This document shows, piece by piece, positions 1-6,860 of a stretch of DNA of 14,785 nucleotides. The position numbers were made by a program, and so were the translations under genes. The first letter of the stretch is position 1; each line of letters begins with the position of its first letter. Below the pieces are notes generated by a model. That model was not told where the DNA came from, did no database searches, and saw only the letters and a list, made by a program, of their open reading frames with translations. Source of the DNA: JBBRCX01 sp038204465 (GTDB taxonomy: Bacteria > Planctomycetota > Phycisphaerae > Tepidisphaerales > Tepidisphaeraceae); NCBI GenBank assembly GCA_038204465.1, contig JBBRCX010000109.1, forward strand, positions 1-14,785. Reading direction: 5' to 3'.

Positions 1-1092
<1,092 letters not shown>

Positions 1093-1141
1093 CGGCAGCG
1101 GCTGGATCGTTTCTGTTCATTTCATCACGAGGCGCGGCGAC

Positions 1142-2026
1142 TTAAGTGCTTGCGCGGGCGCGCTCGCTCACCACTGCATAAAGCGCCTGGGTGCCTTCAT
1201 CGGCTCTTCCTTCTTTCATGGCTTGATCGAAGAGCGCATGAACCAAGTTCAGGGCGGCCAGGTTCAGGCCGGCGTCTTTGGCGGCTTCGATTGCCAGGCG
1301 CAGGTCTTTTTGTTGCAGGTGGATTTTGAAGCCGGGGCGAAAGTCGGATTCGATCATTTTTGGCGCGAGGTTGGAGAGTTGCCAGGACCCGGCGGCGCCG
1401 CCGGAAACGGCGGTGATTGTTTTTTGCGGATCGAGGCCGGCGTGTCTGGCGAAGACCATCGCTTCGCTGACGGCGAGATTGGTGACGCTGACGAGGACCT
1501 GGTTGACCAGCTTGGTGAGCTGTCCTGCGCCGCTGGGGCCGCAATAGGTGATGGTCTTGCCCATGCGCTCGAAGAGGGGCTTGGCGCGGGTGAAGGCGGC
1601 TTCGTCGCCGCCGACCATGATGGAGAGCGTGGCGTTGCGCGCGCCGGTGTCGCCGCCGCTGACGGGGGCATCGAGCAGTTGCGCGCCGCGCTGGGAAAGC
1701 TGCTGGGCCATCCTTCGGGTGGCGGAGGGGGAGATGGTGGAGTGGTCGATGACGGTGAGATCCTTGCGCGCGGCGGAGAGGACGCCATTTTCGGCGAGGA
1801 TGACGGACTCGACGTCGGGGGTGTCGGGGACGCAGATGAAGACGAAGTCGGCGGAGCGGGCGGCGGCGGCGGGGGAGCCGGCCCACTTGGCGCCGCGGTC
1901 GAGCAGCGGCTGGGTTCGCGCGCGGGTGCGGGTGTGAACGGTGAGCGGATGTCCCGCGGCCTGGAGGTGGCCGGCCATGGGCTCGCCCATGATTCCCAAT
2001 CCGATGAAAGCGACGGTGGAGGGCAT
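1142..2026 (-). CDS. NAD(P)-dependent beta-hydroxyacid dehydrogenase (3-hydroxyisobutyrate dehydrogenase / tartronate semialdehyde reductase family)
   Basis: This cytosolic oxidoreductase probably acts on a small 2- or 3-hydroxyacid. The N-terminal Rossmann motif GLGIMG (9-14) binds the dinucleotide. DAPVSGG (119-125) is the substrate-binding signature, the catalytic lysine is K172 in GQLTKLVNQ, and QKDLRLA (239-245) matches the family C-terminal motif. At 294 residues it has the normal family length. The start at 2026 places the Rossmann strand at residue 4, as usual. No Shine-Dalgarno is visible; a TACGAT hexamer (2033-2038, minus strand) ends 6 nt before the ATG. Glyoxylate/tartronate semialdehyde reductase, 3-hydroxyisobutyrate dehydrogenase and succinic semialdehyde reductase cannot be told apart by eye, and no neighbouring pathway genes help, so no symbol is given. 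Confidence 0.92.
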   Translation of the reverse strand: MPSTVAFIGLGIMGEPMAGHLQAAGHPLTVHTRTRARTQPLLDRGAKWAGSPAAAARSADFVFICVPDTPDVESVILAENGVLSAARKDLTVIDHSTISPSATRRMAQQLSQRGAQLLDAPVSGGDTGARNATLSIMVGGDEAAFTRAKPLFERMGKTITYCGPSGAGQLTKLVNQVLVSVTNLAVSEAMVFARHAGLDPQKTITAVSGGAAGSWQLSNLAPKMIESDFRPGFKIHLQQKDLRLAIEAAKDAGLNLAALNLVHALFDQAMKEGRADEGTQALYAVVSERARAST

Positions 2027-2240
2027 CGCATCATCGTAGTGGGTGGGGAGTGGGGAGGGGAAGAAGCGGGTGTGCTCGGTCCAGTTTCGTCAAACGCGCC
2101 GGCGGAAAGGAGATGAAGCCGATGCGCCGCCTGGAATCCGCTTCAGCTGAATCGGCGCGCTGATGGGTTTTGAACGTCTTCACGCTCTGGAAAGAAGGTG
2201 GGAAGTTGTTACCGCGAAGCCTCGAAGACGCGAAGCGTTC

Positions 2241-2263
2241 GTAGCACGGGCGTCTCGCCCGTG
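2241..2263 (+). repeat. REP-like palindrome copy A (GTAG foot plus 8-bp hairpin)
   Basis: GTAG is followed by a perfect 8-bp stem, CACGGGCG / CGCCCGTG, around a TCT loop. The same 23 nt occur exactly in reverse complement at 2393-2415, and a variant lies at 5331-5353. A 5' GTAG tetranucleotide at the foot of a hairpin is the known hallmark of REP elements mobilised by REP-associated tyrosine transposases (RAYT, Y1 family). Copies A and B face each other about 130 nt apart, like a bacterial interspersed mosaic element. No RAYT gene is in the window. Confidence 0.85.
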
Positions 2264-2274
2264 TCCCCGTGAAA

Positions 2275-2303
2275 ATCGGTGCTCATCGGTGCCCGATCGG
2301 TGG
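2275..2303 (+). repeat. Short tandem repeat, ATCGGTG core, three copies
   Basis: The heptamer ATCGGTG starts at about 2275, 2285 and 2296, giving a 10-11 nt period. It sits just downstream of REP copy A. It resembles the degenerate period-10/11 repeats often seen between genes in PVC-group genomes. No function is apparent. Confidence 0.6.
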
Positions 2304-2392
2304 CTCAATCTCCTTCAATTCCGCAGCGCGTCCATGATGGTGCACTCGCCGCCGCCCGGGAAGACGCGAAGAAGGAACCGGATTGGCATTGG

Positions 2393-2415
2393 CACGGGCG
2401 AGACGCCCGTGCTAC
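2393..2415 (-). repeat. REP-like palindrome copy B, inverted relative to copy A
   Basis: This is the exact 23-nt reverse complement of copy A: stem CACGGGCG / CGCCCGTG around AGA, then CTAC, so the GTAG foot is on the minus strand. With copy A it forms an inverted pair with the GTAG feet outermost. Confidence 0.85.
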
Positions 2416-2481
2416 GCCAACGCGATAGTGAGCTGGCGGATGCCTCAAGGCCAATTGTGCAAGAAATCAGACACTGCCGGG

Positions 2482-2509
2482 TTGACTTCTTCGAGAAAGA
2501 ATGTATAAT
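2482..2509 (+). promoter_or_regulatory. Near-consensus sigma70-type promoter without an evident gene
   Basis: The -35 is TTGACT (2482-2487), the spacer is 16 nt, and the -10 is a perfect TATAAT (2504-2509). The stretch is clearly more AT-rich than its surroundings. Transcription would start near 2516 and run right. The only downstream frame with a plausible start is a 16-codon ORF (ATG ATG at 2515-2520, TAA at 2563-2565). A small RNA, a mini-ORF or a remnant of a lost gene are all possible. Confidence 0.5.
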
Positions 2510-2654
2510 GAGAAATGATGGACTTGGCGCTCAGCCGGGGCGCTGTTCGACAAGTGAAGGAATAAACATCCGGCGAGATCCGCTCGATGGGATGGCTGCG
2601 GTTGTCCAAGGCGGGGCCCTAAGGGGTCGGGGCTTGGGGTGTGCGCGGGGGCAG

Positions 2655-2709
2655 AGGGCTTTGTGGTCCGCCGAGGTCCATCAAAGCCCTCAAAAGCCCA
2701 CCAAAGCCC
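2655..2709. repeat. Inverted repeat AGGGCTTTG / CAAAGCCCT with tandem AAAGCCC units
   Basis: AGGGCTTTG (2655-2663) pairs with CAAAGCCCT (2682-2690) across an 18-nt loop. Two further AAAGCCC units follow at about 2693 and 2703. No T-run follows, so this is not a standard intrinsic terminator. It could mark the 3' end of a transcript from the 2482-2509 promoter, or simply be intergenic repeat. Confidence 0.5.
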
Positions 2710-2856
2710 ACAATGGATCGCGACAATCACGAGTACCTGGTGTGCGCGGAGCGGGGATGTCTCGTTGGCGGCAGTGGCGCAAATCGGCGGGGAGGAAGCG
2801 GGGAGTTTTTGGTCGGCAGTGGTGAGAGGCGCGTTGCGGCCGCGAAGCGGCGAGGC

Positions 2857-4125
2857 TTATTTCGCGATGACCATCAGCATGATGAGGATGATGTTGAGGA
2901 CGACGGAGACGGCGCCGACGCAAAGGAGGATGAGGAACAGGGGCTGGCTCCAGAGGTCCAGCGTCGGTGCTTCGGCGATGTCGACTGTCTTGCCGGTGGA
3001 TTCGACCTGGGCGAGGGTCTCGAGGTCGGCGGCGCGCTGAGCATGGGTGGGAGGCTGTCCGCCGCGGACGGCCTTGAGGTCTTCGAGCAGGGCTTCGGTG
3101 GAGGTGTAGCGTTCGTCGCGGTTCTTGGCCATCGCGACTTCGATGATCTCGCCGACGCCGGCTGAGAGCCCCGTGTTGACATGGTCGGCGGGAACGAGCG
3201 GTTGTTTCAGATGCTTATGCATTACCGCGGCGGGCGTGTCGGCCTCGAAGGGTGGGCGGCCGGTGACGAGGTGGTACATCGTCGCGCCCAGGGAGTAGAT
3301 GTCGGCGCGGAAGTCGATGTCGACGTCGCCGCGGATCTGCTCGGGGCTGATGTAGTAGGGAGTGCCGTAGGCCTTGCCGGCTTCGGACTCGGCGGCTTCC
3401 TTGTCATCCTGGGCGCGGGCGAGACCCAGGTCGGTCAGCTTCGCGACGCCGCCCGGCATGAGGATGATGTTCTTGGGCTTGACGTCGCGGTGGATCAGGC
3501 CGCGCTCGTGGGCATGTGCGAGGGCTTCGGCGATCTGAATGATCACATCGAGAGCCTCGGCTTCGGAAAAGGAATGTCCCTCGCCGGCGGGCGGGGGGAG
3601 CATCAGGTCGTAGAGGGTCTTGCCCTCGATGTACTCCATGACGAAATAGTGATAGCCGTCGGGGGAAGCGCCGACGTCGATCGCCTGCACGATGTTGTTG
3701 TGCGAGAGCCGGGCGGCGGCGCGGCCTTCCTTGTAGAAGCGGTCGACGAACTCCGGGTTCTGGTTCATGCGCTTGGGCAGAACCTTCACCGCGACGATGC
3801 GATCGAGCGAAAGCTGGCGCGCCTTGTAGACGGTGGCCATGGCGCCTTTGCCGACGTTGCAGATGAGCTGATAGCCGGGGATCTGCGAGCCTTTGCGCTC
3901 GTCGAGTTGGCGCTTGATGCGCTTGGCCTGATTGGCGGTGATGAAGGCGTGCTCGATGAGCAGATCGGCGAGGCTGCGCTGGCTGGGATCGGACGACTGC
4001 TTCTGCTGCTCGCGACAGAACTCGATCTCGGTCTGGGTGGCCAGGCCCATGTCGACCACGGCCTTGCCGACCTCTGCGTCGAGGTCGGTGGATAAACCGG
4101 TGGCGTGCGGTCCGTTTTGCGGCAT
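2857..4125 (-). CDS. Tail-anchored PknB-type serine/threonine protein kinase with GspE-N-like N-terminal segment
   Basis: Hanks-type kinase of 422 residues. Residues 1-80 are helical with two related half-units (around 18-42 and 50-72, of the form 'lG..L...g.it..qa..i') resembling the small N-terminal domain of GspE/MshE ATPases; this resemblance is by eye only. The kinase domain spans about 85-355: glycine loop GKGAMATVY (92-100), VAVK lysine K114, C-helix Glu E133, catalytic HRD (212-214) with N219, DLG in place of DFG (232-234), and SPE (260-262). All catalytic residues are present, so it should be active. One hydrophobic segment (about 396-420) lies at the very C-terminus and leaves almost no extracytoplasmic sensor domain. 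The start at 4125 gives a natural N-terminus. No SD is visible; a GATAAT hexamer (4138-4143, minus) ends 12 nt before the ATG. The gene appears monocistronic, and its substrate and signal are unknown. Confidence 0.94.
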   Translation of the reverse strand: MPQNGPHATGLSTDLDAEVGKAVVDMGLATQTEIEFCREQQKQSSDPSQRSLADLLIEHAFITANQAKRIKRQLDERKGSQIPGYQLICNVGKGAMATVYKARQLSLDRIVAVKVLPKRMNQNPEFVDRFYKEGRAAARLSHNNIVQAIDVGASPDGYHYFVMEYIEGKTLYDLMLPPPAGEGHSFSEAEALDVIIQIAEALAHAHERGLIHRDVKPKNIILMPGGVAKLTDLGLARAQDDKEAAESEAGKAYGTPYYISPEQIRGDVDIDFRADIYSLGATMYHLVTGRPPFEADTPAAVMHKHLKQPLVPADHVNTGLSAGVGEIIEVAMAKNRDERYTSTEALLEDLKAVRGGQPPTHAQRAADLETLAQVESTGKTVDIAEAPTLDLWSQPLFLILLCVGAVSVVLNIILIMLMVIAK

Positions 4126-4286
4126 TGCTGAAGACTGATTATCGCCCCGCGCGGCAAGGCAAATACAACAAATGCGCGGAGAGGTTGGATTTCAAACGGC
4201 GAAACCTACGAATAACGATATCTTGAGCCGACCGAACAAGTCAATGCCCCAGCGGCTGAGGACCGAGGCGGCGTGCGGTTGCGGCG

Positions 4287-4315
4287 TTGAATGGGGTGGG
4301 AAGGTGCGGTAAATT
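4287..4315 (+). promoter_or_regulatory. Promoter of tRNA-His
   Basis: The -35 is TTGAAT (4287-4292), the spacer is 17 nt, and the -10 is TAAATT (4310-4315). The predicted transcription start (about 4321-4323) is only a few nt before the mature tRNA 5' end, as is usual for tRNA genes. The same transcript could continue into hisF. Confidence 0.6.
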
Positions 4316-4326
4316 CGCGGCTTAAC

Positions 4327-4400
4327 GGTGGCCGTAGCTCAGTTGGTAGAGCGCCAGGTTGTGGTCCTGGACGTCGCGGGTTCGAGTCCCGTCGGTCACC
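4327..4400 (+). tRNA. tRNA-His (anticodon GTG)
   Basis: A full cloverleaf is visible. The acceptor arm is GTGGCCG (4328-4334) with CGGTCAC (4393-4399), including one G-U pair. The anticodon stem is CCAGG (4354-4358) / CCTGG (4366-4370), with loop TTGTGGT placing anticodon GTG at 4361-4363. There is a 5-nt variable loop, and a T-arm with loop TTCGAGT. The diagnostic extra G-1 of tRNA-His is encoded (4327), opposite discriminator C73 (4400). CCA is not encoded. hisF follows 87 nt downstream on the same strand. Confidence 0.97.
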
Positions 4401-4487
4401 CTTTCTTACGGCTCGTTATCGATGCTCGCTTGTCGGTCATGGCAACCCTCCGATTGCTGACCCTCCCGGAAGGATAAGATTGCGGCC

Positions 4488-5258
4488 ATGCTGACGAAAA
4501 GGATCATTCCCTGCCTGGACGTGGACCGCGGCCGCGTGGTGAAGGGCGTGAAGTTCTTCGATCACGTCGACGCGGGCGATCCGGTTGAGCAGGCGAAGCG
4601 GTACCAGGACGCGGGGGCCGACGAATTGGTATTTTACGATATTACCGCAAGCCATGAGGGGCGGGGGATCATGGCGGAGCTGGTGGCGCGGGTGATGGAG
4701 AACATCTTCATGCCGCTGACCGTCGGGGGCGGCATCCGCACGCTGGAGGACGCGACGCGGCTGATTCAGGCGGGCGCGGAGAAGGTGAGCCTGAATTCTG
4801 CGGCGGTGAAGGACCCGAAGCTGCTTGCGGAGGTGTCGCGAAAGTTCGGGCGCTGCGCAACCGTGCTCGGTCTGGACGCGAACCGCGTGAAGAACGAAGG
4901 GAATGAAAGCTGGGAAGTGTTCATCAACGGCGGGCGAACGCCGACCGGGGTGAAGGTCCTCAACTGGGCGAGGGAAGCGGAGTCGCTCGGCGCTGGCGAG
5001 ATCGTGTTGAACGTGATGAACGCGGATGGGACGACAGAGGGATACGATCTGGAGATGACAGCGGCGGTGAGCGACGCGGTGAAGATCCCTGTCGTCGCGA
5101 GCGGCGGGGCGGGGTCTCCTAAGCACATGTTGGATGTGCTGACCGAGGGGCATGCGGACGCGGCGCTGGCGGCGAGCATTTTTCACTTTGGGACGTACAG
5201 CGTGGGGGAGGTGAAGGAGTATCTCGCGGCGCATGGGGTTGCGGTGAGGCTAAAGTGA
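4488..5258 (+). CDS. hisF: Imidazole glycerol phosphate synthase, cyclase subunit HisF
   Basis: HisF takes ammonia from the HisH glutaminase and converts PRFAR to imidazole glycerol phosphate and AICAR (histidine pathway, linked to purine synthesis). It is a 256-residue (beta-alpha)8 barrel of normal length. The catalytic pair is present: D11 (IIPCLDV) and D130 (VLGLDAN). Phosphate-binding glycines lie at TVGGGIR (78-84) and ASGGAGS (204-210). The motifs DELVFYDITAS (45-55), GEIVLNVMNADGT (170-182) and AALAASIFH (225-233) match the E. coli-like HisF type rather than the Thermotoga type. GGAAGG (4468-4473) is a rather distant SD at 14 nt, and TAAGAT (4475-4480) ends 7 nt before the ATG. No hisH, hisA or other his gene is adjacent; the only histidine-related neighbour is the upstream tRNA-His. 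Confidence 0.97.
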   Translation: MLTKRIIPCLDVDRGRVVKGVKFFDHVDAGDPVEQAKRYQDAGADELVFYDITASHEGRGIMAELVARVMENIFMPLTVGGGIRTLEDATRLIQAGAEKVSLNSAAVKDPKLLAEVSRKFGRCATVLGLDANRVKNEGNESWEVFINGGRTPTGVKVLNWAREAESLGAGEIVLNVMNADGTTEGYDLEMTAAVSDAVKIPVVASGGAGSPKHMLDVLTEGHADAALAASIFHFGTYSVGEVKEYLAAHGVAVRLK

Positions 5259-5330
5259 GTTGGGGCGCTGCCGATTTGAACGCAGCTGAGTCTCGAAAGC
5301 TGAGGCATCGGGATAATCGAATGGCGCGGG

Positions 5331-5353
5331 CATGGGCGGGACGCCCATGCTAC
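5331..5353 (-). repeat. REP-like palindrome copy C, overlapping the stop of the upstream minus-strand gene
   Basis: Stem CATGGGCG / CGCCCATG around GGA, followed by CTAC, so the GTAG foot is on the minus strand. Relative to copies A and B one stem base and its partner have both changed (C to T with G to A), and one loop base differs; pairing is preserved. The UAG stop of the TMK-like gene is the TAG of this GTAG foot (5350-5352). The hairpin lies between two convergent transcription units and could act as an mRNA 3' end. Confidence 0.85.
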
Positions 5354-6147
5354 GTTGGAGGTTTTGACGGCATGATTGGGGTGGGGCGCGGGGGGATGCG
5401 CTGGGATTTGGGGGCGCCGTTGGAGTCTGTGGGAGAGGTTGTGGCGGCGGCGGAGCGGTCGGAGTCCTGGAGAAACTCGCCTACTACGCGGCGGAGTTGT
5501 TTCTGGATGGCCTCGGAGTCCTGGCGGGCGTCGAGGGAGATGAAGCGGTCTTCTTCGGCCATGCGGTCAAACTCCTCTATCAGCGCACTTTGGTAGGCGA
5601 CGAAGCTGTCGTAGAGGTCGTCGCCGTAGTTCATGTCCATTCCGCTTTCCCAGTAGTTCATCTTGTGCGACTCGAGGACGCGCGGGACCAGGTCGTGCAC
5701 GCCGAGGCGCAGGTAGAAGACCAGATCGGGAACGATTGCGAAGCCGAAGAGATCGTTGAGCCATTGCTTGTCGGCCCCGCGGACGATCCCGCGGGCGATG
5801 GCGGTGTAGAGATAGCGATCGGCGAGCACGATGAAGCCGCTCTTGAGGGCCGGCAGGATCTGATACTCCATCCGGTCGGCAAGGTCGGTGGCGTACATGA
5901 GGCAGTAGGTGAGGCGATGAAGCGAGTGCCCCTGCTTCAGGTCGGTGATCGCCTGTCCGACGAGGGCGCTACGCGTCCAGCCGGTATCGACGACCCCGTA
6001 GCCCTGGACTTCGAGCCACTGCCGCAGCATGTAGGCCTGGGTGGTTCGGCCGCAGCCGTCGGTGCCTTCGATAACGATCAGCTTTCCGGCGCAGGGACCG
6101 GTGGGCAGATAGGGCATCGAGTGCCCGATGTAGCGGATCTCGTTCAT
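5350..6147 (-). CDS. Thymidylate-kinase-like P-loop protein, copy 1, with atypical Walker A
   Basis: This P-loop NMP-kinase-fold protein (265 residues) is clearly related to its upstream neighbour. The core is at about 21-226. Walker A reads GTDGCGRTT (28-36), with Arg34 where the family has an essential Lys. The DRY motif is at 110-112. YWESGMDM (165-172) corresponds to DYEAGMDL in the neighbour. The TMK signatures REPGGT (after strand 2) and AYQG (after DR) are not recognisable. Residues 227-265 are a Pro/Ser/Thr-rich, probably disordered tail that ends where a REP-like hairpin supplies the stop codon. The start at 6147 lies 13 nt after copy 2; M11 is an alternative. It is the last gene of the minus-strand operon. 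Canonical dTMP kinase activity is doubtful; a regulatory partner of copy 2 or another NMP/phosphate kinase are alternatives. Confidence 0.87.
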   Translation of the reverse strand: MNEIRYIGHSMPYLPTGPCAGKLIVIEGTDGCGRTTQAYMLRQWLEVQGYGVVDTGWTRSALVGQAITDLKQGHSLHRLTYCLMYATDLADRMEYQILPALKSGFIVLADRYLYTAIARGIVRGADKQWLNDLFGFAIVPDLVFYLRLGVHDLVPRVLESHKMNYWESGMDMNYGDDLYDSFVAYQSALIEEFDRMAEEDRFISLDARQDSEAIQKQLRRVVGEFLQDSDRSAAATTSPTDSNGAPKSQRIPPRPTPIMPSKPPT

Positions 6148-6160
6148 GCGCTCGCCATTT

Positions 6161-6853
6161 TCACGCGACGCTCTGTTCGGGGTGATGCTCGGTTCCTTCG
6201 AGCATGTTATCGATCAGACCGCGGACGATTTGCTGCTGGTGGCCGATGCTCTGGGTCGCGTCGATCTGGACGAGACCATACTCGCGGGCGATCTGGGCGT
6301 ACTCCTGAAGAATGCGGTCCTGGAAGATCCGGAAGCTGGAGATCTTGTCTGGCGCCAGATCGAGGTCCATTCCCGCTTCGTAGTCCTTGAGGCGCGCGCG
6401 GCCGGCGGTGATGCGCGCGACGCTGACGTCGATGGGCACATTGAAATAAAGGGCCAAGTCGGGGCGGGGCGCGAATTGATAGATTCGTCGAACCCAATTG
6501 CGCTCGACCCCGCGAACCACGTCGCGTGCGAACGCGGTGTAGGTATAGCGGTCGGAAAGGACGACCATGCCGGCCTTGAGCGGCGGAAGGATGTTGTGCA
6601 CGAGGCGATGGGCGAAATCAGTGGCGTGCAGGAGCGAAAACGTGAGCGGCGTCAGAGTCATCTTCTTCTTGCCCTTCTTCGTAACCGCCTTCACGAGGTC
6701 GGCGCTGTTCCATTCGGTGAAGAAGACGGGGACGCCCCTGGCCTGCAGGTAGCGCATGGCGAGCTGGAGCTGCGTGCTCTTGCCGGAGCCGTCGATCCCT
6801 TCGACGACTACCAGTTTTCCCGGGAAATCATGTGGCTGGGTCAGAGCGTCCAT
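6161..6853 (-). CDS. Thymidylate-kinase-like protein, copy 2, with intact Walker A
   Basis: This 230-residue protein is close to the usual TMK length of about 205-225. The canonical Walker A is GIDGSGKST (19-27), and DRYTYTAFAR (101-110) fits the DR(Y/F) Walker B/substrate region. Compared with classical dTMP kinases, REPGGT is replaced by TEWNSADLVK (46-55), followed by a Lys-rich stretch (59-64), and the AYQG motif is absent. A basic lid-like segment (GRARLKDYEAGMD, 151-163) is retained. Automatic pipelines would call this tmk, and dTMP to dTDP phosphorylation is possible, but the nucleotide-recognition residues differ, so no symbol is assigned. It starts 7 nt after ppx/gppA and ends 13 nt before copy 1, so all three are probably co-transcribed. 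Confidence 0.88.
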   Translation of the reverse strand: MDALTQPHDFPGKLVVVEGIDGSGKSTQLQLAMRYLQARGVPVFFTEWNSADLVKAVTKKGKKKMTLTPLTFSLLHATDFAHRLVHNILPPLKAGMVVLSDRYTYTAFARDVVRGVERNWVRRIYQFAPRPDLALYFNVPIDVSVARITAGRARLKDYEAGMDLDLAPDKISSFRIFQDRILQEYAQIAREYGLVQIDATQSIGHQQQIVRGLIDNMLEGTEHHPEQSVA

Positions 6854-6860
6854 GATCGGA

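Larger units (their letters stand above)
2027..2856. other. 830-bp gene-free intergenic region rich in short repeats
   Basis: No convincing gene is seen here. The longest reading frame (2163-2825, +) runs through the hairpin repeats, reads them as Arg-Ala-Ser-Arg-Pro and Gly-Glu-Thr-Pro-Val runs, and has no recognisable domain, so it is treated as spurious. Contents: two REP-like hairpins in inverted orientation (2241-2263, 2393-2415); a 12-mer gaagacgcgaag before each of them (2224-2235 and about 2360-2371); an ATCGGTG tandem array; a strong sigma70-type promoter (2482-2509); and a 9-bp inverted repeat with AAAGCCC repeats (2655-2709). The flanking genes are both on the minus strand, so the promoter of the dehydrogenase gene and the 3' end of the kinase transcript must also lie here. 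Confidence 0.7.

Noticed and set aside
1223..2116. 297-codon + strand frame opposite the dehydrogenase
   Set aside because: Antisense shadow of a well-supported gene in GC-rich DNA; Gly/Ala/Asp/Glu-biased composition and no domain.
2275..2303. ATCGGTG tandem units as operator or iteron origin
   Set aside because: Only three short units, no AT-rich stretch, DnaA boxes or rep gene nearby.
2163..2825. 220-codon + strand open frame in the intergenic region
   Set aside because: It reads through both REP hairpins and tandem repeats, has no domain, and its composition follows the repeats; typical spurious frame.
2822..2850. GC hairpin (GCCGC/GCGGC) after the kinase stop as a terminator
   Set aside because: Stem of only 5 bp and no T-run on the minus strand.
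2027..2856. CRISPR array
   Set aside because: Repeats are palindromic, only two, inverted, and without regular spacers; no cas genes.
3181..4095. 304-codon + strand frame opposite the Ser/Thr kinase
   Set aside because: Antisense shadow; the kinase on the other strand has every catalytic motif.
4401..4487. T-box or His leader-peptide attenuator before hisF
   Set aside because: No T-box consensus, no run of His codons, and no terminator with a T-run; only a weak hairpin.
4437..5234. 265-codon minus-strand frame opposite hisF
   Set aside because: Shadow of hisF; Arg/His-rich low-complexity translation.
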